Of a stretch of 64,000 nt of DNA, positions 23,281 to 34,805 are shown piece after piece. The stretch is taken from positions 364,501 through 428,500 of the forward strand of contig CAJNDT010004613.1 in NCBI GenBank assembly GCA_905221615.1, written 5' to 3'. The position numbers and the translations under genes are program-made. Below the pieces are notes generated by a model. It saw nothing but the letters and a program-made list of their open reading frames with translations. It searched no databases and was not told the DNA's origin. Positions within the stretch are counted from its first letter, which is position 1; the number at the start of each line of letters is the position of its first letter. This stretch comes from Symbiodinium sp. CCMP2592 (Eukaryota; Sar; Dinophyceae; Suessiales; Symbiodiniaceae).

Positions 23281-24798
23281 AGACACGCCAGCCCCACTCG
23301 CAGGTGTACCAGGGAAAGCTGCGGAACGTCACTGAGGCTTATGCCAGTTCAGCGTTCAGCTTGTGTTAGGGTTCCAAGACGTTGCAAGCCACTGCCAACA
23401 AAAGGGTTTCGAGATCTGGGATGATCCGGGTTTAGTGAACAGCGGTCCAGGGATTAGGGTTGATCTCAGAGAGACCTCGTTCAAAAAAGGGTTCATGCAG
23501 GGCTTAGGGTTCCATATAGGTGCCACCGGGGTTCAAACGGGGGCTTCTTCATGGGCAGCCAGAATTCCGACACCTTACGGAGCGAAGTACTAGGTTGGAG
23601 CCTAAAGTGAGTTTTTTGACTAACGGCTGCCCTTCGCAAGGGAGCCGCTGGGGCTCAGGAAAGTATCCTTCGATCCTCAGTCCCTATAGCCCGACCATCT
23701 AGAACTCCTTTCGGGTAGAGATTGTATAGCTACATGCAAGCCACCGACCCCCCTCAGCTCCTGAACCCTAGATATCCCAGTTCCCCAAACCTGCAGGCAT
23801 AGGCGTTTAAACTTGGATGGACCTGCAACTTGCTCAGTCCTCAGCCTGCCAAGCCTCTATAAGTATCACGAAGCCAAGCCGCCAACAGCATCCAAGACGC
23901 CTGTAGACATGATAGATCCCACCCTGAATCAAGCCGAAAACGACCCTTCCATTTCCCGAAGGTGGCCATCAAGGTCCTCGCGGACATGGGAGGTCTCAGC
24001 CAAGTTCGGGGGTGCGACTTAGAAGGTTGTGGGGGTTTAATTTAGTAGCTCTTATTATAGGGTTCAGGAATAGAGTCGGGATGCTCGGGTTTCTGAAGGG
24101 CTTCATGATGCTTTTATTGGCGGTTTAGGAATTTGCGATGTTTGTTGATGTTATTGGTTTGAGAGGTTTCGACTGTTTGCTGAGGTTTGGTCGGGTTCAT
24201 CTGGTTGTGGGGCTATGGGTTGTAAGGGTTTACCGGGGTTATTTTAAAGGATGTTCGGGTTTGTGGTTGTAGGGATTCTGGGGTTTCAAGGTTTATCGGG
24301 CTTCAATGTGTTTTGATATGAGGTTACAAGGATTTGGAAATGTTCGGGTTTGTCTCGGAACGTGATAGTTGCTGATAGTTTAACTTATGATCTTGTAGTT
24401 TTCTGGAATAAACATCAAAATTAGGGTTCAGGTTGAGAGTTGGGGTTTCTGAGTTCTGCGGGCGTTTAAGATGTTCTCAGGGCACGCGGATTTGGCTTTT
24501 GAGGAAATTCAGACACTTTCAGGCCCGCTGACTGCCGCTTCCGCAGCAGTCTGAGAGAGACAGGCCACACCCCAAACCTTCAGCCCCTCAACCCCTGAAC
24601 CCAAACTCCAATCCCTTAACCTTGAACTCTTCTAGGAGCCTAAGCCTCAGAATTCCGTTCTTCCCTAAAGCCACCACACTGACCCTCGACTCCTAGACGG
24701 GCTCATGGCTTCAAGGCTTCAGTGTTTAAGTTTAGGTTGTGCGGCCCCACCTGCTGACATGGATATGAGGCCTACATGACACAGACAGACATGCATAC

Positions 24799-24870
24799 TA
24801 AAGCAGGCCGCAGTGGAATGTAGTTGTGGTTAGCACAGGACATGTCCAAAACTACTCCTAGAGCTTGCTC
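24799..24870 (-). CDS. Candidate exon, unknown protein
   Basis: The minus strand carries acceptor gcttactttcag, then 24 whole codons containing LGVVLDMSCANHNYIPLRPA, then donor TTA|GTATGC. Both boundaries are in phase 0 and both signals are good. It may belong with the exon at 25118-25220. No family is recognised. Confidence 0.4.
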
Positions 24871-25117
24871 CTGAAAGTAAGCCGAGAAACGGTTACACTG
24901 CGGATTCGTGACGAGGAGTGGAAGGCTTCGAGGATGAGGCGCCTTTTTGGGCTCAGCTCCGCTTCTGTAGGGCGTTTGAAAATCAGGGTTTAGTAAGGTT
25001 AAACTACAGCGAGTCCCAGAGAGTTGGAGCATGGACTTAGGAGGAGTAGTGCTAGGACCCCTTATACTTTATCTTAAAATCATGCGGAGACTAATGTTCC
25101 GACTTTCTGACTGCAAC

Positions 25118-25220
25118 CATACGATACCGGGCCCAGCAATTCCAGGCATGGCACTCTCCGTGCATGCGCTTGATGTAAGCCGCTAATGCAAGCCATGGCT
25201 TGCTCAGGTCCAAGCCTTTC
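25118..25220 (-). CDS. Candidate exon, unknown protein
   Basis: After acceptor gcttttag on the minus strand the frame reads KGLDLSKPWLALAAYIKRMH, then GECHAWNCWARYRM, and can end at ATG|GTTGCAG. The high content of Trp, His and Cys is unlike a random frame. It lies upstream of 24799-24870 in the same direction and ends in phase 0, compatible with a join. A further frame at about 25587-25687 (YMYEDPVLGSGMALQPTVV) may precede it. Confidence 0.35.
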
Positions 25221-25229
25221 CTAAAAGCA

Positions 25230-28200
25230 TGTTGATTTCGTCGTTGTCGTCTACTATACACGCTTTCACAGTCGTTGTCATGATAAGGTGCAAGAGGAGA
25301 ACGGGTTCCATGCTTTAAGGCTGAAAACAATAGTGCAGCGGATAGTGCCGCAAAACATAAACACAAACTGCCAGAATTGGAAAGCAGTTCTCACACTGAC
25401 AGATCTGTGAGACACCAGTCTCACATAAGCATTATGTATTTCCCGATCCAAGGGCCCATGCATCATGCCAAGGGGTTGGTTGTAGTCCTTGAAAGAAGAG
25501 GAGCGTTCCGTGGTGCAGGATGTAACATTTAGGTAGTCTAGGTTTTGGGTCAGGGCTTCGAGTTAAATTTGTGTCAGGACAGCTTTCACTCTGAGTGTCT
25601 GCAAATGTATGAGCATGGACAGAACCTTGCACCACTGTTGGCTGCAACGCCATGCCAGATCCTAACACGGGATCTTCGTACATGTAGCTAGGGCCAAGCA
25701 TCTGAAGCACTACCAACCCACACTGGATCCGCAATGCCGAGTCTTTGCACTCAGGCCTTTAGAAACGAGTTATTAATAGTTGCAGCACTTAAGATCTTGA
25801 GGTTTAGAGGCGTCTCGGGCCTCTGCAATTGACGGCCGGAACAGCCCGGCACATGACCTTGGCGCTGGTGCCATGCAGAGCGATCTCCTCTCGGCAAATT
25901 CCTTTCTCGAGGAGGCGGCATGCAGCGTCTACGAGATCTGGCTTCAGTGTTTGGGAATACAGGAATTCAATCGATATTCTTCGCTGGTATCAGAGAAGGA
26001 GCTGGGTTCGCTGTTTGATGTAGCCTTTGGACATACTGCCGCCTCGTGTTTGGATTTGAGTGTTTTCTTGTATTGAATACTGTAATGCTGTAGCGCCCTC
26101 CATGCACAGCATCGGGTCCTGCCGCGACAATGGTGCATCATGCAAAAGATGTCGTATCCTTTTTCTGGAGCACTGAATTTCCGGGCATACGCTTCCTCTG
26201 TCGCCACAGACGGTACGAGACACAAGCGAGTTCAGGCCCTTATGGGGGATGCTGTCTCCATCGATAACCCTCATTCTCGCATGAAGCCCGATCTTCTTTT
26301 GTGGCACACTTGAGGGCAGCTTAGTTAGGCTTAGTTGCCCAGCTGACCACCGCCGCCGCCGCCACCTGCAGCCACCGCCACCACCACCACCACGACCACC
26401 CACCACCGCCGCCACCGCCACCACCACCACATTTCCGCCATTCCGATATTCTGAGTACGACACGATATCTTCAGCTTGCACCTTAGATTACACCTCTATC
26501 TAGGAGACCAGTCCGCCCTTGTTTGCCTGTGTAGGCTTGGCCGAAGAAAGCTGGCAGGCAAAGTGCCGGAGCGCCGTACGATCTACTCTGTGAGTCTTCA
26601 GGGAGCGAGCATTCAGATGCTACATAAACTGAAGTTTCGACATCGGCTACTGCAAATCCTGTGCCTCCTACATTCTCCAATGCAAAAACTCAAAATGTCA
26701 TTATCTGCAGTTAACCCATACCGTTCTTGCGCTTAGATGCGGCTTAGCAGGGTAAAATCAGCATGTATGGGCACAAGAAGCTGGCTGCACGTTGACGGTG
26801 TGTGATGCAGACGGCCACTCCAAAGCGTTACCACCACCTTTACCACATATGATATCGACTGAGTTCGGCTGATGGTTGCCAAAGGAACCCAGCTAGTTGA
26901 TGTCAAGTCTCATTACTCATTGTGAAAACCCATAGTCTCAGCAACCTCTACGATTCGCGTTTCGTCACTAACACCACCAGCCTTGTGGAACCTGCGGGCA
27001 GGAAGGGACGCATGGCCGATGCTAGCTCAGACACATGCCGTCTCTTTTCATCGGGTACTGTACCTCATTTCGGGCTCCTTCTGATGAGGACCCTTTCTGT
27101 TCTGCAACTCTGGTGTTTCTACGTGGCAGGTTTCTCTCACCTGCGCTGAAGACACGTGCAGCGCAGCTGCGACAGGTACGTGGCGAAGGCCGTGGCCTAG
27201 CAAGGCTTCTCGTTCATAAGACCGTACAGTAACCCGTAACCATCCGTAGCGCATTCAAATCCTGTATGGGCGTGGGGTCAGTGATTCAAGCGCGACTATG
27301 CCTTGGGCTTGACCGGGATTGCACGGAGCCACCATGATTAGTGCCCTTCATGACACAGCTCGAGAGTTATTCGAGGTTGGGATTTGGCAGAATAGGGGGG
27401 TCGGAATAGTTACGCATATTCGTCCTGAGGGTTTTTTAAATATACATTTATTATCACACCCCAATACCGATTTCTACTGTAGCTGTTCTATGATTTTCCT
27501 GTGCAGTTACTTGATTCGTGGTCTTCGAAGTGTGATGTGCTTGTACAGTACATTAGTGGCATGGCTGATGAACTTAGCTGAACGCTTAGTTCAAAGCCTG
27601 TCTGAACGTTCCCTGGATGCGCAAAACTCCCAAAACATCTGAAGCTCATTATTTCGATTCTGACCCGTTTCCACAATCAGCCCAAAACCCTTGTCCAGCT
27701 GCCAAGACCCCTACAATATGAACCAGAGCCAACAGCAGGAAAAGACTTGGAGGCCTTCACGCAGACGTCCCTTGCCGGGGCCTTGGGGAGGTTTAGGACT
27801 CGGGATTCTTTGGGTTCATGGTTCAGGGTTAAGGTCTGGCTATTCGCCTCCCCCGTTCATTAAACACCCCCCTTGCTAATAACAAGCGCTTTCCGGCAAA
27901 CCTCCCAGCTCTCAGCGATTCAAGCCAAGAGCCCAAGTTTTGAACCAAAGAGGCCGCCGATGAAGCTTTGCTGCAGCAGCTAGCCGGTTCTCGAGGCTCA
28001 GTGGTTCTGGGACTTGCGGATGGTTTGGTCTTCGGACTTCAGGCTCTTGGGTTTCGGGGTTCAATGAAACCTTTAGAGAAACCCCCAAATAACCAAAGAC
28101 CATCAAAGTCCTAAAGTAACGAAGACACACAGTGACCCCACACCGACGTTTCGCCAGGCCCGACGACGCGCCTGGCCAAAGTGGCGGCGCCAAAGGTCCC

Positions 28201-29515
28201 GCGGGTTTCAGAAGAGCAGCGGCCTCAGATGGGCGTCTCTTTCATGAACTTCATGGGTTCTATCGGTCATAAGGTTCTATTTATTTTTGTTGGTTACTTG
28301 CATGTTTGGCGTCTCAATGGTTGATTGCGGTTTTCAGGGGTCCATTCATACGGACTCCGAGTCCTAGTAGGTTACCTTGAAGGACCCTCCTGACAAGAGT
28401 GATGTGGTGTCGAGAATGAATCGCGGTGAAGCCCGACAGAAGCGTTCAGAAACCTACCTGGAACTCAAATTCCACGTCGAGCACAGAGTTCAGTAAGTAG
28501 GGCAGGTGGTCAAATAGCCGGCCCAGGCGAGACCCTCACCCCCTGAGCCGGAAACCTTCTTTCTACACTTTGCACACTAAGCTTGCTGTCTGATATGGCC
28601 CAATGCGCGCGGGCCATTTCTTTCGTTTCATTCGGGGTCCCAGGTTGGATCTAGTTCAGTACCTGGTCACTGTGTGGCGGTTTACGGTTTCTGTTGGGTC
28701 CACTTCCGCCTTTCTTGCAACACAAGTGCGGGCCTACTCAGTACAAGAACCTCTGCAGACCTCATCATACCCCAGTCGAAGAGCTTTGCCAAACCCAGAG
28801 AAGGTGGGAAGCCCTTTGCTGAAGCATTCATCCGTACTGGAGCTGCCGAAAAAATTATACACCCACACAAAACACGAAAGACCTCAACTCCCAACTATTT
28901 TACGAAGAGCCCCGAACCTTAAACTAAACCTTATATAAGCCCCAACATGCCGACTGCCAGGCCTCCCAGCCTACGCGCCTGGCGCTCCCGGCGTGCGCAA
29001 GGGGAGTCGGAGCCGACAGCAGAGGCCAGGGCGCTCTCTTCTGAAAGGTGTCGTCGCGTGTTGTGTTAAGGGTATAGCCTCTATAGTGGTATAGGGTCCC
29101 ACACAGGAAAATCATAGAGAGATGCAGCCAAGCCCACCGTAAGACCCTAATGTAGATCACAGAGTGCCCCTAACAGACCACAAGTGCTCTGTGACTTCAG
29201 GGTTTGGTTTATCAGTTGAGTGTAAGGGTCTAGGGCTTCGGGTGTTCAGAGCCAATTAGAGGCTCAGGTCTCAGGGCTTTGAGAGCCTTCGCTTTTGTTT
29301 CTTATGCGGGGTGCACTGTGTGTAGACAGGGCTTAGGGCACATTAGCATAGGCTTTCGGGTTCAGGGTTCTTTGGAGACTTAAGCCTGCTGCGGCTGATG
29401 GGGTTGCTACGGGCTGTTGCTGAGCCACAAACACCACCTAGAGGACCTAACGTGAGAAACAGAGTCAGAGCCGACTCTCGGGTTGCCGATACTCGGATCC
29501 AGGGCTTGTATTCAG
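25230..29515. other. Stretch with no confident gene
   Basis: The plus-strand frame 25797-26074 (contains LEEAACSVYEIWLQCLGIQE) is protein-like but overlaps equally open minus-strand frames. A CCG/CCA-rich tract lies at about 26345-26432. The rest is short chance frames and TTTAGGG-like words. Confidence 0.35.
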
Positions 29516-29645
29516 GAAACGCTGCTGCACACGGGCCCTGAGACCTGGGGTGAGCTCAATCGGGGCATCGAGGGATCTTTCACAGCCCGCAAGGCACCCA
29601 AGCAGCAAGCCCAGCAGGTGAAGCAGAGAGCCTTGGCTTTGCAGA
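29516..29645 (+). CDS. Candidate exon, unknown protein
   Basis: After acceptor gcttgtattcag the frame reads ETLLHTGPETWGELNRGIEG, then a helix-like, Lys/Gln-rich tail (KQQAQQVKQRALALQ). An internal CAG|GTGAAG at 29617 is a possible phase-0 donor, so the exon may stop there. No family is recognised. Confidence 0.38.
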
Positions 29646-32633
29646 CCATTGGTTCCTGTAAGCGTTCGAAGATGTTTTGGGGTTGGGGTTTGTCGTGCAT
29701 TGCAGCAGATGGGCTTAACAAAGGGTTCCTATAGCCTACCAGGGTTCGTCAGTTTAGGTGCTCAGTTTTCTTTCAGTGATGCAAGCATGGATGCCGAATG
29801 TCATCAATGCGGCTTTGCTGGGGTATCTCCACAAGCGTTGCGCTGGCTTCACAAGGGCAAGCTAACAGTCTCGCCCCGAAAAAGGTGTTTGAAGGGTTTC
29901 AGGGGAGTTGGGGTTGAACTCGGGTTTTGTTTGCATCGGAAATGCTCGTGTTTTGGCTTCCCCGGTATGTCGATGTTGCAGGCATGCCCAGCCATGGTCT
30001 GATGATTTCGGACCCGCATATTGGGGGATTTAGCGTTCGGGTGTTGACAGCTGAAGCCGTTCATGTTGTTGTGAGGCCATATTCAAAGCTTTCTAGTGCA
30101 TATGGGTGGCACTTGCCAGTCAGTGAATCAAACCATTGCTTTGATCTTCTTGTTGTTGCTGCCTTTGCTAATGCCGTTGTAGCTGCGACTCGAAGCTTTC
30201 GAGTTCGATCTCAGGTCTGCTGCAACTGCAGGTGGAAGTGAAGCAGCTGCAAGATCTCATGGAGGAGGACGTGTGGACTCTAGGTTCAGAAATACTGAAG
30301 TGTCCTTGCAGCATTGAAGTTTTCATAGCAAGGTAGGCAAGGGTAGGAGTTTCAACCGGAAGCCCGATAGTCCAAAGTCAAAGATAAAACGTCGAAGTCT
30401 CCTGTCCGGCTGTCAGCCGGTTGAAGGCTTAGGGTCGTTTAGGGTTAGGGTTCAGGGGTTATGGAGTTATGGCCTCCTGAGAGGATGCGCATGAGCTCGC
30501 CAGCAGCATGCAGACCATACGTGCCTCGGCCGCAGCAGGCTGGGCAGGCGGCTCTTGATGATAGGGCACGGCAGCATGGCCCCGCTAGCACCAGAACCTT
30601 TTCAAAATTGCAAGCATCAGAACTCTCATACCCAGACCTCGACTCGAAACCCCAAACGATGTAATTCAGGTTCCGAGCTGCGTGCTCAGCGAGCGGCAAG
30701 GGAGAGGACCGCGCACAGACTCTCATGCCACGATCGATGCAATCGCTACAAGGGAGCTTGAGGGTGTTCACGTTACACACCTGGCACACACGTGCGCGCA
30801 TAGCGGAAGATGCTAGAACGACTGCTCTCGGCCTTCAAAGATGCGGAACCCGGAACCAAAGTCTAAACTTGAGAAAGTTCCGTTGCTGCTTGTGGGGTGC
30901 CTCCTGTTGATAATCCGAACCCCCGAAAAGGCATGGATGTAGGGTTTTCGGATTCACAGAGTTTGGGTGTAAAGGTAAAGGGCTCTAGACCCTAGCAATT
31001 CATGGATTTAAGGTTTCAGTCCTTCAGGGTTCACACGGTTTACGGTGGATTTTTTTCGACAGCGCCGGAGGAGCCATGTGCAACGCGGCGAAGGAAAGCC
31101 CAACATCAGCGACACGCCCTTGCCCACATGTGCAGTGTTTGCCCCAGCTCTTGAGAGTGATAGAGCCAGCCGGCTTTTTAGCGCTTGGGCTGTGGGGTTC
31201 AAGTTACGCCGAGGCAGACGTTGCCCGGGCGACAGCAGTGGACGCCCAACCAGGCGTGGTCTCTTGCGCAGCAAGGAGGAGCTTCCGATAGTGATCAAAC
31301 CCAAACCATAGACATCTTTTTACCAAAAAGCTTCTTAAACTCTGAACCCTAGACCTGCATCCCGAAAAGAGTCCGCAGCTAAAGCCACTAGGGAGTCGGT
31401 TCAGCAGATTTCGCGGTTGCTTGGAACGGCCGTGGCATTATTCGAGTCGTTGCTGCTGGGCCAATAACTGGTCGATTTTACGCTTGTTGCCCCACAGGAC
31501 AACTTTCTGTGAGTCGGACCGCCGTTTCAGTCCTTGCCTGGCATGCCCGCGTGGGAGTGTCAAGCAGCCTAGACGTAAGCACGCAACTGTAGCTGTTGGA
31601 CAGGAAGTCGGATTAACTGCACACGGGCAGCTTTGCAGGTGAATGCCTGGAGATGAAGCCTTTGCCTAGAGGCCTTCTCTTCCGCCGCCGCCTCGGGGAT
31701 TAATTCAGGACGTAGTGGCAATTGAAGGAGTTAGAGCACACAGATGGTTTCTGCCTGGAGGGGGTCACTACGATACCTTCATGTGCTCACCACGGCCCAT
31801 GCAAAACGCCAAGCCCGAAGCTGCCAAGGACCCCAGAGTTCTGGATCCCCAACAGGTGCACTTTCGCCCCCACCCCCTAAGCCCTAAGCAGCCTCACAAA
31901 AATTAGCCCATGACCCTCAAGTAAGACCACAAGAGCAGCACCTGCAAACCCTCAAGCTCTACCTCTGGTCCCCCTAAGCCCAGTGAATCCAAGCAGAGGC
32001 CTCCAAAGAGGTGAGGCGCGAGATGGCGACAAGGCGGAAGCACTGGGGGCTTGAGGTGCAATTTCCTTTAAGAGTTTCATAGAACACTACAAGTGCAATT
32101 TCCTTTAAGGTTTAGACTTTCAGGCTTTTGGTGTCCTCGCAGATGAAGGCTCTCAGGATGAAGGATTGAGGCCTGATACAATGATGCACAGGGATGCTGC
32201 TTCGGGCATGATGGGTCTTACTCGTTTGGAGTTTCGGGGTATGCAGCCCTAGGAGCTAGCAGCTATCAGGTGACAAGGCTCACCCCAAGGGAAGAGTCCA
32301 CACCTTTTCACTTCCGTGCACTTGATTCTGACGGTCGGACGAGAAGGACATAGGAGAAGATTGGCCCTGTCGGATACTAACCACCAACTCTGACCCCCAA
32401 AAATAGAGTTTTGTCTTTGATAAGGAAGGATCCAAATGCTGTGCCTCGAATCCCCACCTGAACCTTGCACTCCAAACCCCCAGTTTCGGTTTTCAGTTGT
32501 CCCAGAGTGAACTCGTGTGTGTCCCCCTAACGAGTGCACAGCTGAAACCGCCGTAGATCCTGATGCCCAGTTTGAAAGCCCGGAAGACCCAGAGGCCCAA
32601 ACCCGGTAACCCGGGCTGCCTTTCTACGCCCAG
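29646..32633. other. Stretch with ambiguous exon candidates
   Basis: About 30181-30300 follows an excellent acceptor (tgttgttgctgcctttgctaatgccgttgtag) but is open in two frames, so no product is proposed. 31076-31291 is an open plus-strand frame with LRR-like spacing (FLALGLWGSSYAEADVA). 32058-32109 holds a short tandem direct repeat (GTGCAATTTCCTTTAAG twice). Confidence 0.35.
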
Positions 32634-32762
32634 TTCGCACCGGAGCTGTGTGAGTGGCTTTCTGGTGCCACTGCGCTGGCCTGCGGCAGTGCGCGCAGCC
32701 CGGAAGGGGTTATTCCGGAGACACTCGCAATTCGATGTTTGATCATTGTGTGGCTGGCTGTG
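32634..32762 (+). CDS. Candidate exon, unknown protein
   Basis: Acceptor gctgcctttctacgcccag is followed by 43 whole codons and donor GTG|GTACAG. The product contains FAPELCEWLSGATALACGS and a hydrophobic stretch, AIRCLIIVWLAV, that could be a membrane helix. Phase is 0 at both ends. It may be an upstream exon of the LRR gene beginning near 34.4 kb, but no join was shown. Confidence 0.38.
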
Positions 32763-34390
32763 GTACAGCTCAAGCAAACATGTCCTTATGTTGGTAGCTG
32801 CGGATTTTGTTCGGAGGAGTGGGGTTCTTCTGTTCGGTATTTGCGGGGGTCTTCGAAGTAGGGGTTCCTGAACTCCGTGGTTTGTATCTCGGGTTGTTGT
32901 GCGAAGAGGTTTAAGCTTGTCGATTTGACTCGGAGGGCTCGCGACCTTGACGTTCTAAACCGGAACAATAGCACATTTGTGATGCCAGAAAACACACTGA
33001 ACCCTGGACCCTACCTCAGGGCCAGGCCACAACCCAAACAACCTCAGACTGGGTACATATTGGTTGCCGCCCTCCCAAGAAACTACACAAACCACATCGA
33101 CATCTGTGCGTACTTGAATCTATCCTCGTTGACCTGTAGATTTGCAAATCGATTTATCTATGCGTATAGGCTATGTCTGTTCATTCCTTTGTGTCTGTGC
33201 TTTACTTGTCTAGTCAGGATGCACCCTACCAAACCATGAGACACTAAACCCTCATCCTCAATTCACATTCGGTTTCTGGATGGAGGGTAGGCTTTCGGCC
33301 GTACCCGCCTTCTGAGGTTTGTCGTGGCTGGGCTGCCGCCCTCCACCAGGCCCCCGTGTAGTTCCTGAGTTCAGCCCATGGTATTTCATCACAGACACTA
33401 TGCTCATGGCCAGGTCGCCAGTCCAGGCGACCAGGCCACCAAATCGTGAGCTTATTCACCCAAGCATTTCGGACACCATTCACTGTACTTCTACTAGGAG
33501 GGAACGCTAGAGTTGTGTTTGACACAAGCCCCCCAAATCCTTGGAATGGCTTCCTGGAGAATTACGGAATTCACTACCATGCACATCAGAGGACTCTATG
33601 GAGGCACTGGAAACTTGCACCGTTTAGGCAACAAGATTTCGGAACTTTTGCAGCTTGTAGATTGTAGACTTCCTGAAGCCTTGATCGTAAGCCGGGGTTT
33701 GACACACAGTCTATATCGAACCACAAGCGAGAAACAAATCACCCGACGCAGCCGTACACCCAACAGCCTAGATGAGCTCTGCAACGCTCACCCGTGCAAC
33801 ACCGCAATCAATGAGAATTAGAGGAAGTGCAAACCCCCGCAAAAGCCTGTCTGTTGCAACGCAGTATGTTTCCGATGAGTGGATTCGACAGTAAAATTTA
33901 TCCTTGGAGGCCACAGCTCATAGGGAGCCCCTTCTGCCCTGAAGCATCCTGAAGCACTCCAGAATCTCAAAGCCGAAACACCAAGCCCCACAGCCCAAAC
34001 CTTTGTGCCGAAGCCCTGCACTCTAAACTTTGGCCCTTGAAAAAGTATGCAATCCGGACCTTGCACGACTCCAGGGCGATGGCTGCCGCATTTGGCCCCA
34101 TGTGACTTTGGACGTGCGCCGGCGCAGCCTGCGGCAGGACTCGCATATTTCCTCCTCATGGCAACAGCATGTTTGAGTTTCGGTGTAGGGTCTTGGTCTA
34201 GGGGTTGTTTAGAGCTAGGATCTACTTCGAAGCTGTGAGGTTTCTAGAACGGTTAGCGTTTAAGTGCAGGTGTCATGAAGTATGCGGTAAAATGTATCGT
34301 GTCCCGAACCACACGTATGTGTTCCTATGCGAATACACGTATCCCACTTGCTCGTAGAAGCAGGTAGCTGGAACAAAATCTAGTCTGCAG

Positions 34391-34471
34391 GCCTCCTGGA
34401 GCGGCATCTCATGGAGACATGCCCGGATCTGAGTTGGCTCACGGCTTGGGCCAACCAGGATGGGACTACAG
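34391..34471 (+). CDS. Probable leucine-rich repeat exon (5' part of the LRR gene)
   Basis: After acceptor agtctgcag the frame reads LLERHLMETCPDLSWLTAWA, then NQDG. The spacing 'HL...CPDLSWL...N' fits an RNI-type LRR. Three donors are possible (GC at 34444 or 34450, GT at 34472), so the join to the exon at 34806 is unresolved. Confidence 0.45.
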
Positions 34472-34524
34472 GTTCGATTGGGGTCTGGTCACCTGGTTTA
34501 GAGGGCTACCTTATCTTGGGGGTG

Positions 34525-34570
34525 CTTTCCTTAAAGATCCTACTGTTTAGGGTACCATATTGGGGTCCCC
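34525..34570. repeat. Fragment related to the element at 52451-52480, opposite orientation
   Basis: The reverse complement, TATGGTACCCTAAACAGTAGG, resembles TATAGTACCCTAAATAGTAGG near 52453. This suggests a dispersed element family, here inside or beside the LRR gene. Confidence 0.45.
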
Positions 34571-34805
34571 TATTTTCGCAACCTCCCGTTAGTGTTTAAA
34601 AATAAAGCATGCACTCCAGCCTGAAGGTCAGTCGGATCCTCATCATAAGAACACAGCATACAGGGAGGATCCATATCAAGAGGAGTACTCATGGACGGTT
34701 TAGGATAGGGTTTAGGGCGTAGAATTACGCTTTGCTGGATCCATAATCTACAAAATAAGCCGAGGATTGACCATCGATCATGTTTAGCGTGTTGGGCTTA
34801 CCCAG

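Larger units (their letters stand above)
21124..24798. other. Stretch without a supported gene
   Basis: It contains the (GA)n run at 21689-21742, an AT-rich tract of TATAGTA-like words at 22905-22985, the hairpin element at 23076-23189, a dispersed-repeat copy at 23212-23280 and, from 24050 to 24520, a block of G-rich TTTAGGG-like words on the plus strand. Nothing protein-like stands out. Confidence 0.45.
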
